Assembly: GCA_963741405.1 (NCBI GenBank)
Contig: CAVUHX010000039.1
Coordinates: 1 to 64,000, forward strand
DNA length: 64,000 nt
DNA from: Roseiarcus sp963741405
GTDB lineage: Bacteria > Pseudomonadota > Alphaproteobacteria > Rhizobiales > Beijerinckiaceae
Direction of reading: 5' to 3'
A model generated the notes under the pieces. That model did not search any database. It saw only the letters and a list, made by a program, of their open reading frames with translations, and was not told where the DNA came from. This document shows positions 27,191 through 35,447 of the stretch, in pieces. Each line of letters starts with the position of its first letter. Position 1 is the first letter of the stretch. The position numbers and the translations under genes were made by a program.

Positions 27191-27334
27191 TTATCGCTTG
27201 TCGCGGTCGGCGCGAGCACGCCCCGCGCGTTTTTTCTTCGCCTTCGTGACTGAATGGAGTTGCCAGAATCCGATCGCGAGAACGACGCCGAACGAGAACG
27301 CCATCTCGACGATGCCGAAATAGTCCTGGTCCAT
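27191..27334 (-). CDS. 47-residue single-span membrane protein between crtB and crtC
   Basis: This short ORF has ATG at 27334 and TAA at 27191, starting 4 bp after the crtB stop on the same strand. It has an acidic N-terminus (MDQDYFGIVE), one hydrophobic helix (MAFSFGVVLAIGFWQL) and a strongly basic tail (KAKKKRAGRARADRDKR). This is a well-formed small inner-membrane protein with an expected cytoplasmic tail. I have no firm family name. Its spacing suggests co-transcription with crtI-crtB. Confidence 0.7.
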   Translation of the reverse strand: MDQDYFGIVEMAFSFGVVLAIGFWQLHSVTKAKKKRAGRARADRDKR

Positions 27335-27337
27335 ACG

Positions 27338-28387
27338 TCAATCCCCGCAGCGCTCCGCGCGCTCCAGGCGCTCGAGCGTCCCGAGCACGCCGAGGAAGGA
27401 CTGGCGCGCATCGACGATCGGGCGGATTGCGCGCCTCGGCTCGACGGATCTTCGCTCGACGGCCTCGATCAGCGGGCGCGCGCAGGCGGGCGCGGGGACG
27501 GGCTCCTCGGCGACCAGGAACGGCGCCGCCGCCGCCGCCCGGGCGAGGAGTTGCGCCTTGCGTAGGCCCGACACGCGAGCCCGTTGCGTGACGGAATCAT
27601 GCGCGTTGCGCTCGACTTCGACGCCGATCTCCGCGTAGATCAAGGCGGCGGCGAGTACAGCGGGGCGGCACGCGGGCGGCAGCGCGGCGATTCCGCTTTG
27701 CGCCCGGATATAGAGCGGCCGGGCGGCGGCGATGACCCGCGCGACGACGGACCGAACGCCTTGATCCGCCGTCGGCGCTGCGATGAGCGCCCCCGCGTCG
27801 ACGCCGGCCTCCCGCAACCACTGTCTCGGCAAATAGAGTCGGCCCAGCCGCGCGTCCTCGCCGACGTCGCGGGCGATGTTCGTCAGCTGCATTGCGACCC
27901 CGAGGTCGCAGGCGCGGGCGAGCGCTTGGGGCGTACGCACGCCCATCAGCAAGGTCATCATGACGCCGACCGTGCCGGCGACGCGCATGGCGTACTCGGT
28001 CAGCGCATCGAGCGTATCATAGACGCGACCTTCGGCGTCCCATGCGAGCCCTTCGAGCAGCGCTTCGGGGACGGAACGCGGAATGGCGAACCTGCGCATG
28101 AGATCGGCCATCGCCCGGTCTGCCGGGAAGGCCAGAGGCTGACCGACACTTGCGCGGGCAAGTCGTTCGCGCAGGTGATCGCGCGCAAGCTCCGGATTGT
28201 CGCCGCAGTCGATCGCATCATCCGACATGCGGCAGAACGCATAGAGTCCGAAGGCGGGATGGCGAACGGACGGCGGAAGCAGACGGGACGCCGCATAAAA
28301 CGAGCGGGACCCTTGGCGAATGGCCGCCCGGCAGGCGTCGTAGTCCTGGCCGCTGGCCAGCGGCGGGTCAGGCGAAAACAGAGGCAT
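27338..28387 (-). CDS. crtB: Phytoene synthase
   Basis: CrtB joins two GGPP molecules head-to-head to phytoene. It is a 349-residue protein from the ATG at 28387, which overlaps the crtI end by 20 bp. It has the first aspartate motif FCRMSDDAIDCGDNPE, LLEGLAWDAEG, AGTVGVMMTLLMG, and the second motif AMQLTNIARDVGEDARLGRL with YLPRQWL. It is in frame throughout and sits in the same transcription unit as crtI upstream. Confidence 0.96.
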   Translation of the reverse strand: MPLFSPDPPLASGQDYDACRAAIRQGSRSFYAASRLLPPSVRHPAFGLYAFCRMSDDAIDCGDNPELARDHLRERLARASVGQPLAFPADRAMADLMRRFAIPRSVPEALLEGLAWDAEGRVYDTLDALTEYAMRVAGTVGVMMTLLMGVRTPQALARACDLGVAMQLTNIARDVGEDARLGRLYLPRQWLREAGVDAGALIAAPTADQGVRSVVARVIAAARPLYIRAQSGIAALPPACRPAVLAAALIYAEIGVEVERNAHDSVTQRARVSGLRKAQLLARAAAAAPFLVAEEPVPAPACARPLIEAVERRSVEPRRAIRPIVDARQSFLGVLGTLERLERAERCGD

Positions 28388-29894
28388 GGGGCACGATCTT
28401 GTCCAGAACCCGCGCGGAGGAGAGCACGCCTGGCAGACCGGCGCCCGGGTGGGTGCCGGCCCCGACGAGGAAGAGGTTGCGGACGTCCTCGCTCGCATTG
28501 TGTGGGCGGAACCAGGCGCTCTGCATCAGCGTGGGCTCGAGCGAGAAGCCCGCGCCGCGGAACGAGTTGAGCCCGTCCTGGAAATCGAGCGGCGTCGCCA
28601 CGCGCGATGTCGCGAGCGCGCCGGTCAGTCCGGGGAGCAGTGTCGCCTCGAGCGCCCTTGCAATGGCCTGGCGATAGGGCTCGGCCTCGACGCGCCAGTC
28701 CTGACCGCCGGCCAGGTTGGGCACCGGCGACAGTGCATAGAACGTGTCGCATCCCTTGGGCGCCAGCGAGGGATCGGTCGCGGTCGGGCGATGCAGATAG
28801 AGGCTGAAATCCGGAGCGAGACGCTTCGCGTCGAAAATGTCTCGAATCAGTTCCCGATACCGCGGGCCGAGCAGAATCGTGTGATGCGCGACGTCATCGT
28901 ACCTTCGATTGACGCCGAAATACCAGACGAACAGTCCCATCGAATAGCGCGCCTTGTCGATCTTCCGGTCCGTCCAGCGTTTGCGTACTGTGCTCGGAAC
29001 GAGGCGCCGGTAGGTCCAGGCCGAATCGGCGTTGGACACGACAATGCTCGCCGGGACGGAGCCCCCCGACGCCAGTTTCACGCCAGTCGCTGCGCGGTCC
29101 TCGACGACAATCGATTCGACTTCCTCGCCGCACCGGATCTCGCCGCCCTGCAACTCGATGAGATCGACAAGCCCGGCGACCAGGGCGCCGGTTCCGCCCA
29201 TGGCGAAATGAACGCCCCATTGCTTTTCGAGCGAGGAGATCATGCAGTAGATGGCGCTGGCGCGGAACGGATTGCCGCCGATCAGCAGCGGGTGAAAGCT
29301 GAATGCCGCGCGCAGGCGCTCGTCGCGAAAGTACTTCGACACAAGGCTGTAGACGCTCCGGTACCCCTCGAGCCGCGCGAGATCTCCGGCGATGCGCGCC
29401 ATGTCGAAGATCGAACTGAAGGGCTCGTCGCCGAGTTGTTCGAATCCGATGCGACGGATCTCTTCGCTCCGCCGCATGAAACGCTCAAATCCATCGACAT
29501 CGCCCGGACTGAACCGGGCGACCTCGGCTCGCATTGCCGCTTCGTCCTGGTCGGCGTTGAAGACCTCGCCGCTGTGGAAGCGGATTTGATAAAATGGCGA
29601 CATGGGGCGAAGGTCGATGTCGTCGGCCAGCCTTCGACCGCACAGGGTCCAGAGTTCCTCGAACAGGAACGGCGCGGTGACGATCGTCGGCCCGGCGTCA
29701 AAGGTGAACCCGTCCTGGCGAAACACCGCTGCCCGGCCGCCGGGACGATCGAGCTTTTCGAGAATGGTGACGCGGTAGCCTCGCGCGCCGAGGCGTACGG
29801 CCGCGGCAAGGCCGCCGAACCCGCTGCCGATCACGACGGCCCGGGGGCGCGCGTCGAGCGACTGCGAAGCCAGGCGGGGCCGATTCAGCGTCAA
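28368..29894 (-). CDS. crtI: Phytoene desaturase
   Basis: CrtI is the FAD enzyme that introduces the double bonds of neurosporene or lycopene into phytoene. It is a 508-residue in-frame protein with VVIGSGFGGLAAAVRLGARG, EKLDRPGGRAAVF, FDAGPTIVTAPFLFEELW and the C-terminal FAD motif LVGAGTHPGAGLPGVLSSAR. The only in-frame start near the N-terminus is TTG at 29892-29894; an ATG is lacking, which is unusual. A 19-bp palindrome lies 7 bp upstream. Confidence 0.95.
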   Translation of the reverse strand: MTLNRPRLASQSLDARPRAVVIGSGFGGLAAAVRLGARGYRVTILEKLDRPGGRAAVFRQDGFTFDAGPTIVTAPFLFEELWTLCGRRLADDIDLRPMSPFYQIRFHSGEVFNADQDEAAMRAEVARFSPGDVDGFERFMRRSEEIRRIGFEQLGDEPFSSIFDMARIAGDLARLEGYRSVYSLVSKYFRDERLRAAFSFHPLLIGGNPFRASAIYCMISSLEKQWGVHFAMGGTGALVAGLVDLIELQGGEIRCGEEVESIVVEDRAATGVKLASGGSVPASIVVSNADSAWTYRRLVPSTVRKRWTDRKIDKARYSMGLFVWYFGVNRRYDDVAHHTILLGPRYRELIRDIFDAKRLAPDFSLYLHRPTATDPSLAPKGCDTFYALSPVPNLAGGQDWRVEAEPYRQAIARALEATLLPGLTGALATSRVATPLDFQDGLNSFRGAGFSLEPTLMQSAWFRPHNASEDVRNLFLVGAGTHPGAGLPGVLSSARVLDKIVPHASVFA

Positions 29895-29900
29895 TATAAA

Positions 29901-29919
29901 TTGACACTATAAGTGTCAA
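29901..29919. promoter_or_regulatory. 19-bp perfect palindrome upstream of crtI
   Basis: TTGACACTATAAGTGTCAA is a perfect inverted repeat around ATA, 7 bp from the crtI TTG. Its half-site GTGTCA is also part of an imperfect TGT-N12-ACG PpsR-like match on the minus strand reaching toward the start codon. A repressor operator is likely, but which protein binds is not shown by sequence. Confidence 0.55.
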
Positions 29920-30297
29920 TCGACATTGATCAAGAGGGCAGATGCGCAGAATGCGAATGCGGCCGCGGCATTGGCCGCTCTGGCGATGGTACCGCGGGGC
30001 CACCCGTCGCCATGGCGCGGCGGTCAGGCTGGTCAGATCAGCTTTCGAAAATCCAGCTCACTTTACCGGCCGCGCCTTCACTGTCGCCATGCCCGAGCTC
30101 AAGGAGCGGACCAAAAATCGCGACGAGGCCAGCCGCAGGCCGCCCAAAGGTTTCTGAAGACCAACCGGTTCGAGGGGTAGGGGACGCATGTCGGGCGGGG
30201 TCGCCGACCCCGCCGGGGCGCAGCCGGTCGTCGGGCTACAACCACGCCCTGCAGAGGCTCGGTGCAGGCTTGGCGCCGACGGGGCGAAATCAAACTG
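29920..30297. other. Gene-poor interval downstream of the crt block
   Basis: Two overlapping short ORFs on the plus strand (29926-30180 and 29942-30157) have no recognisable family. The string FENPAHFTGRAFTVAMPELK in the second looks protein-like but stands alone. No promoter-like or RNA structure is clear. The interval marks the edge of the photosynthesis cluster. Confidence 0.35.
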
Positions 30298-30774
30298 TTA
30301 GGCGCCAAAATTTGTCGCGTCGACGGGGTCGCTTTGCGAGGCCGCATGGGTCAACGCCAGCGCAGGCGCGGGCAGGTCCATATCCGCGGGCGCCGAACGG
30401 ACCGGATCGGTTCGATCATTGGGCCGATGATACCGGTCCAGGGCGGCGACGACCCTCAGGAGTGGCGCGATCGCCGCCAATTCGCCCCGGTCGAGCCGAT
30501 TGTCGGCCACGCGCAGCGCCTTGGTGAGGCGCGCGACCTGGAGATGAACGAAGCGATCGGGCGCATCGAGCCGACGTTCCGCGATTGCTCGGTCGATCTC
30601 GCGTTGGACGGTCCGCACGCTCAGCTTCCGGGCGTCGGCGATCTGCTGGACGCTCCAGCCGCTTGTGAGCGCGTTGAAGGCGCTCTCGGACAGGGCTGCC
30701 TTCGCCACCCGCCGATCTTGCGCGGCCTTTCGCGCATCGGCGCGTTTGGAAGAGGGCTCGGGGTCGTCGGCCAT
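30298..30774 (-). CDS. Helix-turn-helix protein, possibly phage-derived
   Basis: This 158-residue protein has a clear HTH at about residues 35-65 (LTSGWSVQQIADARKLSVRT followed by VQREIDRAIAERR). A helical middle region and a disordered acidic/Ala-Pro-rich tail follow. The HTH plus short length is reminiscent of phage terminase small subunits or phage/plasmid regulators, but no phage genes flank it. The surrounding DNA (30840-30950) is AT-richer than the average here, which fits acquired DNA. Function is unknown. Confidence 0.6.
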   Translation of the reverse strand: MADDPEPSSKRADARKAAQDRRVAKAALSESAFNALTSGWSVQQIADARKLSVRTVQREIDRAIAERRLDAPDRFVHLQVARLTKALRVADNRLDRGELAAIAPLLRVVAALDRYHRPNDRTDPVRSAPADMDLPAPALALTHAASQSDPVDATNFGA

Positions 30775-31208
30775 TGGCGCGTTTCCTTCGCATGGGAGGG
30801 CGGATCACGGGCGCGTCGTCTGCAATGTCGCCTGATCCGAGAGCGTATTCATCCGTTTAACTATAGCGAGGCCAGCCGTCTCATGTCAAGAACAAAAAAA
30901 GAACAGTAGCAAATAAAGTTAAAACTATCAGTGCCTTATATGGATTGGGTTAACGTCCAAATCGGCCCAGATCGCGGTTCCGAACCAGGTCTCCTGCCCG
31001 CGCTCGGAATCAAAGAGGCGAACACTTCGTCCCCGAGTGAGAATCCCGCGCAAGGGACGGATACCGGCTGTTCGCCTGTCGCGCCCGCGCGGAACGTCCC
31101 GGCGCAGCAATCCAGGCCCACAGCGCGTTTTCAGATGGCCAGTATTGGCGGCGGTCATTCTCGCTCGTTAGAGTTGCCCCTGCCGGCGCGCCCACGACAG
31201 CGGGGAGA
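30775..31208. other. Intergenic interval with AT-rich island
   Basis: No supported gene is seen. Bases 30840-30950 are AT-rich (CAAATAAAGTTAAAACTATC), unlike the neighbours. A minus-strand ORF ending at 30928 contains RGRSVRLFDSERGQETWFG and may be the tail of a decayed gene. No repeats or structured RNA are recognised. Confidence 0.35.
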
Positions 31209-31214
31209 GTGGCC

Positions 31215-31532
31215 ATGCGCAAGCGTTCGATTTGGGGCGAAATGATCTGCCATTGGGCAGGCTTAATGGTCCTTTTCAACCTGGTCGGCCCCGCTTCCGC
31301 GGCGACCCACGAACAGATCGTCGGAGCGTGCCGAGAGGCCGCGCGTCCGACGATGGTTGCGTGCATGCAGCGAGGGCAGGGCGAAGGCGATCGCGCCAAG
31401 CGGCACGAGCAGTGCCGCCAGGCGGTCGGCATTGGTGGAAGTCCGGTTCTCGTCGGCGCACGTAGCTTGACCCGTTCGCGCGCGGACGGCCTCCTTGGCG
31501 CCGCCGTCGCCGGAGCGCGAAGCGATGGATGA
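31215..31532 (+). CDS. Small putative secreted protein
   Basis: The predicted ~105-residue protein has a signal-peptide-like N-terminus (basic MRKRS, hydrophobic ICHWAGLMVLFNLVGPASA with an AxA-type end). A short mature part has three cysteines (IVGACREAARPTMVACMQ and HEQCRQAVG). The last ~30 residues lack character and overlap the azlD start, so the native stop may lie earlier, with an indel. Function is unknown. Confidence 0.45.
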   Translation: MRKRSIWGEMICHWAGLMVLFNLVGPASAATHEQIVGACREAARPTMVACMQRGQGEGDRAKRHEQCRQAVGIGGSPVLVGARSLTRSRADGLLGAAVAGARSDG

Positions 31533-31818
31533 CGGCTGGACGCTGATCGGCGCGCTCGCCGCGGGGACTTTTGCGATCCGCTTCGCCGGGGCGCGGCTCG
31601 GCCAGGCGATTCCCACCCGCGGCGCGACAGCGCGGGCGCTGAACGCCCTGCCGGGGTGCCTGATCGTGTCGCTGGTCGCGGTCTCCATGCTGACCGGCGG
31701 CTGGCGGGAATGGGCGGCCGGGGCGCTGGCCCTCGCCGTCGCCGCCGTCGCCCGCAGCGTTCCTGTGACCATGGCGTTCGGCATCGCGGCGATCTGGGCG
31801 CTGCGGCACTGGGCCTGA
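31525..31818 (+). CDS. AzlD-family branched-chain amino acid exporter subunit
   Basis: This is a 97-residue membrane protein with about three to four hydrophobic helices and the family pattern TFAIRFAGARLG near the start and LNALPGCLIVSLVAVSML in the middle, as in AzlD. AzlD normally works with AzlC, the larger subunit, encoded immediately upstream. Here no AzlC is seen on either side, and the upstream frame is a small secreted protein. The ATG at 31525 has GAAGCG upstream; the longer start at 31495 is unlikely. Confidence 0.72.
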   Translation: MDDGWTLIGALAAGTFAIRFAGARLGQAIPTRGATARALNALPGCLIVSLVAVSMLTGGWREWAAGALALAVAAVARSVPVTMAFGIAAIWALRHWA

Positions 31819-31842
31819 GCCGCCGCCAACGACGCTCGGCGG

Positions 31843-32355
31843 TCAGGCGGAGCGCCCGACCTGGGTCCGAAGGCGCGGCCGGCGGCGGAGCGGCCAGGCG
31901 ATCAGGTGCGTCGCCGTCCAGCCCAGAACGCCGCCGACGCCCGCGGCTGTCAGGGCCTCGAACGTCAGGGGCGCCGCCGGCTCATAGGAATCGAGCGTGC
32001 GACGCGCGATCTGCGGATCGAAGTCCTCGACCATCACGGCGAGGCGCTTCAGCGGGCCGGCCGAGGCCATCGCCTCGAGCTGCCGCTCGAGCCGGCCCTC
32101 GCGCGCGATCGTCCGCTCCATGGCCTCCCCGCGGCGCCGGGCGAGCGGATCGCCGTCGGCTTCGAGGCGCCTGACGCCCTCGGACGGCGCCAACCGCTCG
32201 GCCGCAACCTCCGCCTCGAACTCGGCCACGATCCTTTTCAGCTCGTCGAGCGCGCCGCCGGCCCGTTGGCGGTATTGCTGCGCGAATTCCGGCCCTTGCG
32301 AGCCAATCAGGCCGGCGACCAGGGCGATCGCAAGGGCAAGTCTGCGTGCGAGCAT
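31843..32355 (-). CDS. DUF2937 family protein
   Basis: This 170-residue protein has an N-terminal hydrophobic segment (RRLALAIALVAGLIGSQGPE), the family-typical FAQQYRQRAGGALDEL, a helical/coiled middle (VAEFEAEVAAERL) and a second hydrophobic stretch near the C-terminus (AAGVGGVLGWTATHLIAWPL). Such proteins have two membrane spans and no known function. It converges with azlD. Confidence 0.82.
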   Translation of the reverse strand: MLARRLALAIALVAGLIGSQGPEFAQQYRQRAGGALDELKRIVAEFEAEVAAERLAPSEGVRRLEADGDPLARRRGEAMERTIAREGRLERQLEAMASAGPLKRLAVMVEDFDPQIARRTLDSYEPAAPLTFEALTAAGVGGVLGWTATHLIAWPLRRRPRLRTQVGRSA

Positions 32356-32484
32356 GGGGCTGTCCCGTTCCGTGGCGAAACCCTACGATAGGAGCGCCGG
32401 GCCGCCGCGTCACCATCGGCGCCGACGCCGGCCTCGGGTGTTTGGCGAAGGGACTGCTCCGATCAACACGAGGGGGTTTCGACC

Positions 32485-33489
32485 ATGCCGCGTTCCGCGT
32501 CCCCCGATTATCGTTTCGGAAGCTTTCTCTCGCTCTTCACCGCATTCCTGCTGGCGACGCAGGAGCCGTTTTCCTTTCTCGCCGCGCGGCGCCTCACCAC
32601 GCTGCAGTTCGTCTGCCTCACCCAGATCGCGCTCCTGATCTCCATCCCGCTGGTGACGCTCCACCCGATCAGCCGCCGCGATTTCGTCGCGCTCCTCTCC
32701 GACGCTTCGAACTATGGAAAACTGGCGGTCATCCTGGCGATCGGGCTGAGTGGCCTCCTGCTCTATAATTTCGGCCTCAGCAACGCTCATCCGATCATCG
32801 TATCGGCGGTCCTGAACCTGACGCCCTTCTGGGCCGCCCTGGTCGCGCTCGGTCTCACCCGGGTTCCGATCCCGGTGTCGCCGGCGGTGTTCTTCGCCTG
32901 TTTCGCCGGCGCCTTCGCCGGGGCGATGGCGGTCGCCTGGAGCCAGCTCGGCGAGGGCGCGACGGCGACGACGAGCAAACTCGTCGAGAACCTTCTGCAC
33001 GGCAGCTGGCTCTACATCGTTCCCGTGCCGATCTGCTCGGCGCTCGGGGGAACCCTGGTCGGCAAATGGTTTTCGAAATACGACGAGTCGGCCGCAGTCG
33101 CGGCGAATTTCTTCGTCGCCAACGTCGTCCTCATTCCCGCGACCGTGGCGATCCTCTACCGCCGCTCCGAACTGCAGTTCGACGCCCAGTTTGTCGCCGT
33201 CGCCCTGATGATCGCGGGCACGATCATCGCCGCCTCGATCGGGCGGATTTTCTACCAGATCTCGCTGACCGTGACCGGCGGCGACAACGGCTTCGTCACG
33301 ATGTTCTGGAACCTGGTGCCCGCGCTGACTGCCCTGATCTCGTTCGCCATGTCGCGGTGGATCGCCGACCTGCACTTTGCCGCCGACCCGATGTTCTTCC
33401 TCGGCCTTGCGCTGATTGCGGCCTCACTGACTGTTTTCTCGCTGAAGTCCTGGCGCCAGCCGCCGCGGCCGACGGCGGCCGACCGCTAG
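32485..33489 (+). CDS. EamA/DMT-type transporter
   Basis: This is a 334-residue protein with about ten hydrophobic helices in two EamA-like halves (SLFTAFLLATQEPFSFLAAR; FNFGLSNAHPIIVSAVLNLT-type segment with NLTPFWAALVALGL; VTGGDNGFVTMFWNLVPALT). The family exports metabolites or takes up small solutes; the substrate cannot be told. It is complete, with its own upstream AGGGGG near the ATG. The stop overlaps the converging TonB-like gene by 4 bp. Confidence 0.85.
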   Translation: MPRSASPDYRFGSFLSLFTAFLLATQEPFSFLAARRLTTLQFVCLTQIALLISIPLVTLHPISRRDFVALLSDASNYGKLAVILAIGLSGLLLYNFGLSNAHPIIVSAVLNLTPFWAALVALGLTRVPIPVSPAVFFACFAGAFAGAMAVAWSQLGEGATATTSKLVENLLHGSWLYIVPVPICSALGGTLVGKWFSKYDESAAVAANFFVANVVLIPATVAILYRRSELQFDAQFVAVALMIAGTIIAASIGRIFYQISLTVTGGDNGFVTMFWNLVPALTALISFAMSRWIADLHFAADPMFFLGLALIAASLTVFSLKSWRQPPRPTAADR

Positions 33490-33890
33490 GCCCCAGTCTG
33501 CGGCTTATCCCGGCCGAGCGTGATCGAAAACATCCGCCCGGCGATCGCCGCGCCCAGCGCCGGCGTCACCCGGAACGGCAGGCAGGAGCCGACCGCGCGC
33601 TGCGCCTCGTCAAGAAAACGGCTCTGCGCCTTTTCGTCGCCAACGATTTGCGAGTAGCTGATCCGCGGCTTGCCGAAGATCGAGCCGTCGCGCTTCGTCA
33701 TGAAGACGATGGTCACGCGCGAGCCCGTCGGGGCGATCGGCTTGCCGGCGAGGCAGGCGCCGAACTGGCGGCGCATGTCCATCAGCGTATTGGCGGGCTG
33801 CGCCTGTTCGGCGACCGCCGCCGATGCGGCGAGCAGGGCGGCCGCGGCCGCGGCGCTTCGGGTGATGATCCGCCCGGCCGTGGCGCTCAT
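33486..33890 (-). CDS. Small exported protein with TonB-C-like domain
   Basis: This 134-residue protein has a signal peptide (AAAAAALLAASAAVAEQ) and a domain with GKPIAPTGSRVTIVFMTKRD, GSIFGKPRISYSQIVGDE and AQRAVGSCLPFRVTPALG. This resembles the energy-transducer TonB C-terminal-like periplasmic proteins common in Rhizobiales, with a conserved cysteine pair. The start overlaps the upstream GFA gene stop (ATGA at 33887-33890), so the two are co-translated. Function is unknown. Confidence 0.65.
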   Translation of the reverse strand: MSATAGRIITRSAAAAAALLAASAAVAEQAQPANTLMDMRRQFGACLAGKPIAPTGSRVTIVFMTKRDGSIFGKPRISYSQIVGDEKAQSRFLDEAQRAVGSCLPFRVTPALGAAIAGRMFSITLGRDKPQTGA

Positions 33891-34351
33891 CCGAACAACG
33901 CCTTGCGCCGGGCGAGGCTTTCCGCCGGCCAGAGCGCCTTCGAATCGTAATAGGATTCGAAGGCGGGAACGCTCGGGGGCAGCGCCACCCAAGGCAGTTT
34001 CGAGCGGGTATAGATATGGACGTCGGGGGGCAGCGCGGCCGGTTCGTCGAGTGTTCCGACGCGCACGAAGCTCAGCGTCGGGCCGCCGCCATAATGGCTC
34101 CAGACCGCGATCTTGCAGACCGGGCAGCGGTGGATGACATGCGGCCGGCCGCTTTCGGTCGGGACGGGAACGCCTTCGGTGTCGCCCGCCAGGCGCTCGA
34201 CCCGGTCGGTCTCGATCAGCGCGTTGAGCACGAAGGCGCTGCCGGTCTGCCGCTGGCAATCCCGGCAATGGCAGCAGTGGACGAACATCGGCTTCGAGCC
34301 GAGCCGGTAGCGCATTCGCCCGCATGCGCAGCCGCCTTCCATTGTCGACAT
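33887..34351 (-). CDS. GFA-family (glutathione-dependent formaldehyde-activating-like) zinc protein
   Basis: This is a 154-residue protein of the GFA/CENP-V fold. Its zinc ligands are GGCACGRMRY near the N-terminus, CCHCRDCQRQTGSAFV, and later HRCPVCKIAVWSHYGG. The founding member binds glutathione and accelerates hydroxymethyl-glutathione formation; most paralogues have unproven substrates. The ATG at 34351 is preceded by GAGGAG. A longer start at 34405 is less likely. Confidence 0.87.
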   Translation of the reverse strand: MSTMEGGCACGRMRYRLGSKPMFVHCCHCRDCQRQTGSAFVLNALIETDRVERLAGDTEGVPVPTESGRPHVIHRCPVCKIAVWSHYGGGPTLSFVRVGTLDEPAALPPDVHIYTRSKLPWVALPPSVPAFESYYDSKALWPAESLARRKALFG

Positions 34352-34463
34352 CGGCTCCTCCTCGATCAGCGTCGAAGGCGCCATTATACGCGGCGGGATC
34401 GCCACGGACAGGGTTCGCGCCGCCTCTTGCTCGCGACGCCAAACCCCGCGAGGGCGCCCGGTC

Positions 34464-35288
34464 TCACCCCCTGATGAACGCCAGGAGGTCCGCGTTGATC
34501 GTCGGCGCTTCGGTCGTGATCATGCCGTGGGGAAAGCTTTTGTAGGTCTTCAGCGCGCCGTTCTTGAGGAGCTTCGCCGACAGCGGGCCCGAGTCCGCGT
34601 AGGGGACGATCTGGTCGTCCTCGCTGTGTATGACCAGCACCGGGGCGTCGATCGCCTTCAAATCCTCGGTGAAGTCGGTCTGAGAGAAGGCGACGATCCC
34701 ATCGTAATGCGCCTTGGCCCCGCCCATCATGCCCTGGCGCCACCAGTTCATGATCACGCCCTGCAGGGGCTTCGCACCCGGCCGGTTGAACCCGTAGAAG
34801 GGGCCGGCCGGCAAGTCATAGTAGAACTGGGCCCGGTTGGCCGCGAGCTGCGCCTGCAATCCGTCGAACACCTCTTTCGGCAGCCCGCCCGGATTTGCCG
34901 TCGTTTTCACCATAAGCGGGGGCACCGCCGAGATGATCGCCGCCTTGGCGACCCGTCCGGCGCCGTGGCGCGCGATGTAATGGACGACCTCGCCGCCGCC
35001 GGTCGAATGGCCGACATGCACCGCGTCCCGCAGGCTCAAGTGCTCCGTCAGCGTCGCCAGATCGTCGGCGTAGTGATCCATGTCGTGGCCGTCGGCGGTC
35101 TGGGTCGAGCGCCCGTGGCCGCGCCGGTCGTGCGCGATCACGCGAAAGCCCCGGCCGAGGAAGAACAGCATCTGCGGATCCCAGTCGTCCGCCGACAGCG
35201 GCCATCCGTGGCTGAACACGATCGGTTGCCCGCTGCCCCAATCCTTGTAAAAAATCTCCACTCCGTCACGCGTCGAAATCGTCGGCAT
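34464..35288 (-). CDS. Alpha/beta hydrolase, non-haem chloroperoxidase/arylesterase type
   Basis: This 274-residue enzyme has the signature DGVEIFYKDWGSGQPIVFSH, HDRRGHGRS, the nucleophile elbow VGHSTGGGEV, an aspartate in VIHSEDDQIVP and the histidine in FPHGMIT. This is the usual pattern for cofactor-free haloperoxidase/esterases. No signal peptide. It stands alone with ~160 bp of free sequence on each side. The substrate is unknown. Confidence 0.9.
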   Translation of the reverse strand: MPTISTRDGVEIFYKDWGSGQPIVFSHGWPLSADDWDPQMLFFLGRGFRVIAHDRRGHGRSTQTADGHDMDHYADDLATLTEHLSLRDAVHVGHSTGGGEVVHYIARHGAGRVAKAAIISAVPPLMVKTTANPGGLPKEVFDGLQAQLAANRAQFYYDLPAGPFYGFNRPGAKPLQGVIMNWWRQGMMGGAKAHYDGIVAFSQTDFTEDLKAIDAPVLVIHSEDDQIVPYADSGPLSAKLLKNGALKTYKSFPHGMITTEAPTINADLLAFIRG

Positions 35289-35447
35289 GGCGTTTCTCCT
35301 GTCCTGGATGGCGTTTGGGTTAAAGACCGTCTGGGAAGACTGCGAGCGTCGTAGCGTCGGGCGCCATTATGCGCGGTCAACTTTGCGGCCCGATTGCGGC
35401 GCCAATCGGGACGTGAAATCCTGGCTCGACACAGAGCAGGGCGCGTC

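Noticed and set aside
28386..29912. 508-codon plus-strand ORF opposite crtI
   Set aside because: Shadow ORF; the FAD-binding motifs are on the minus strand.
29926..30180. Short ORFs downstream of crtI as a tspO-like or pucC-like gene
   Set aside because: No membrane helices or family motifs; composition looks non-coding.
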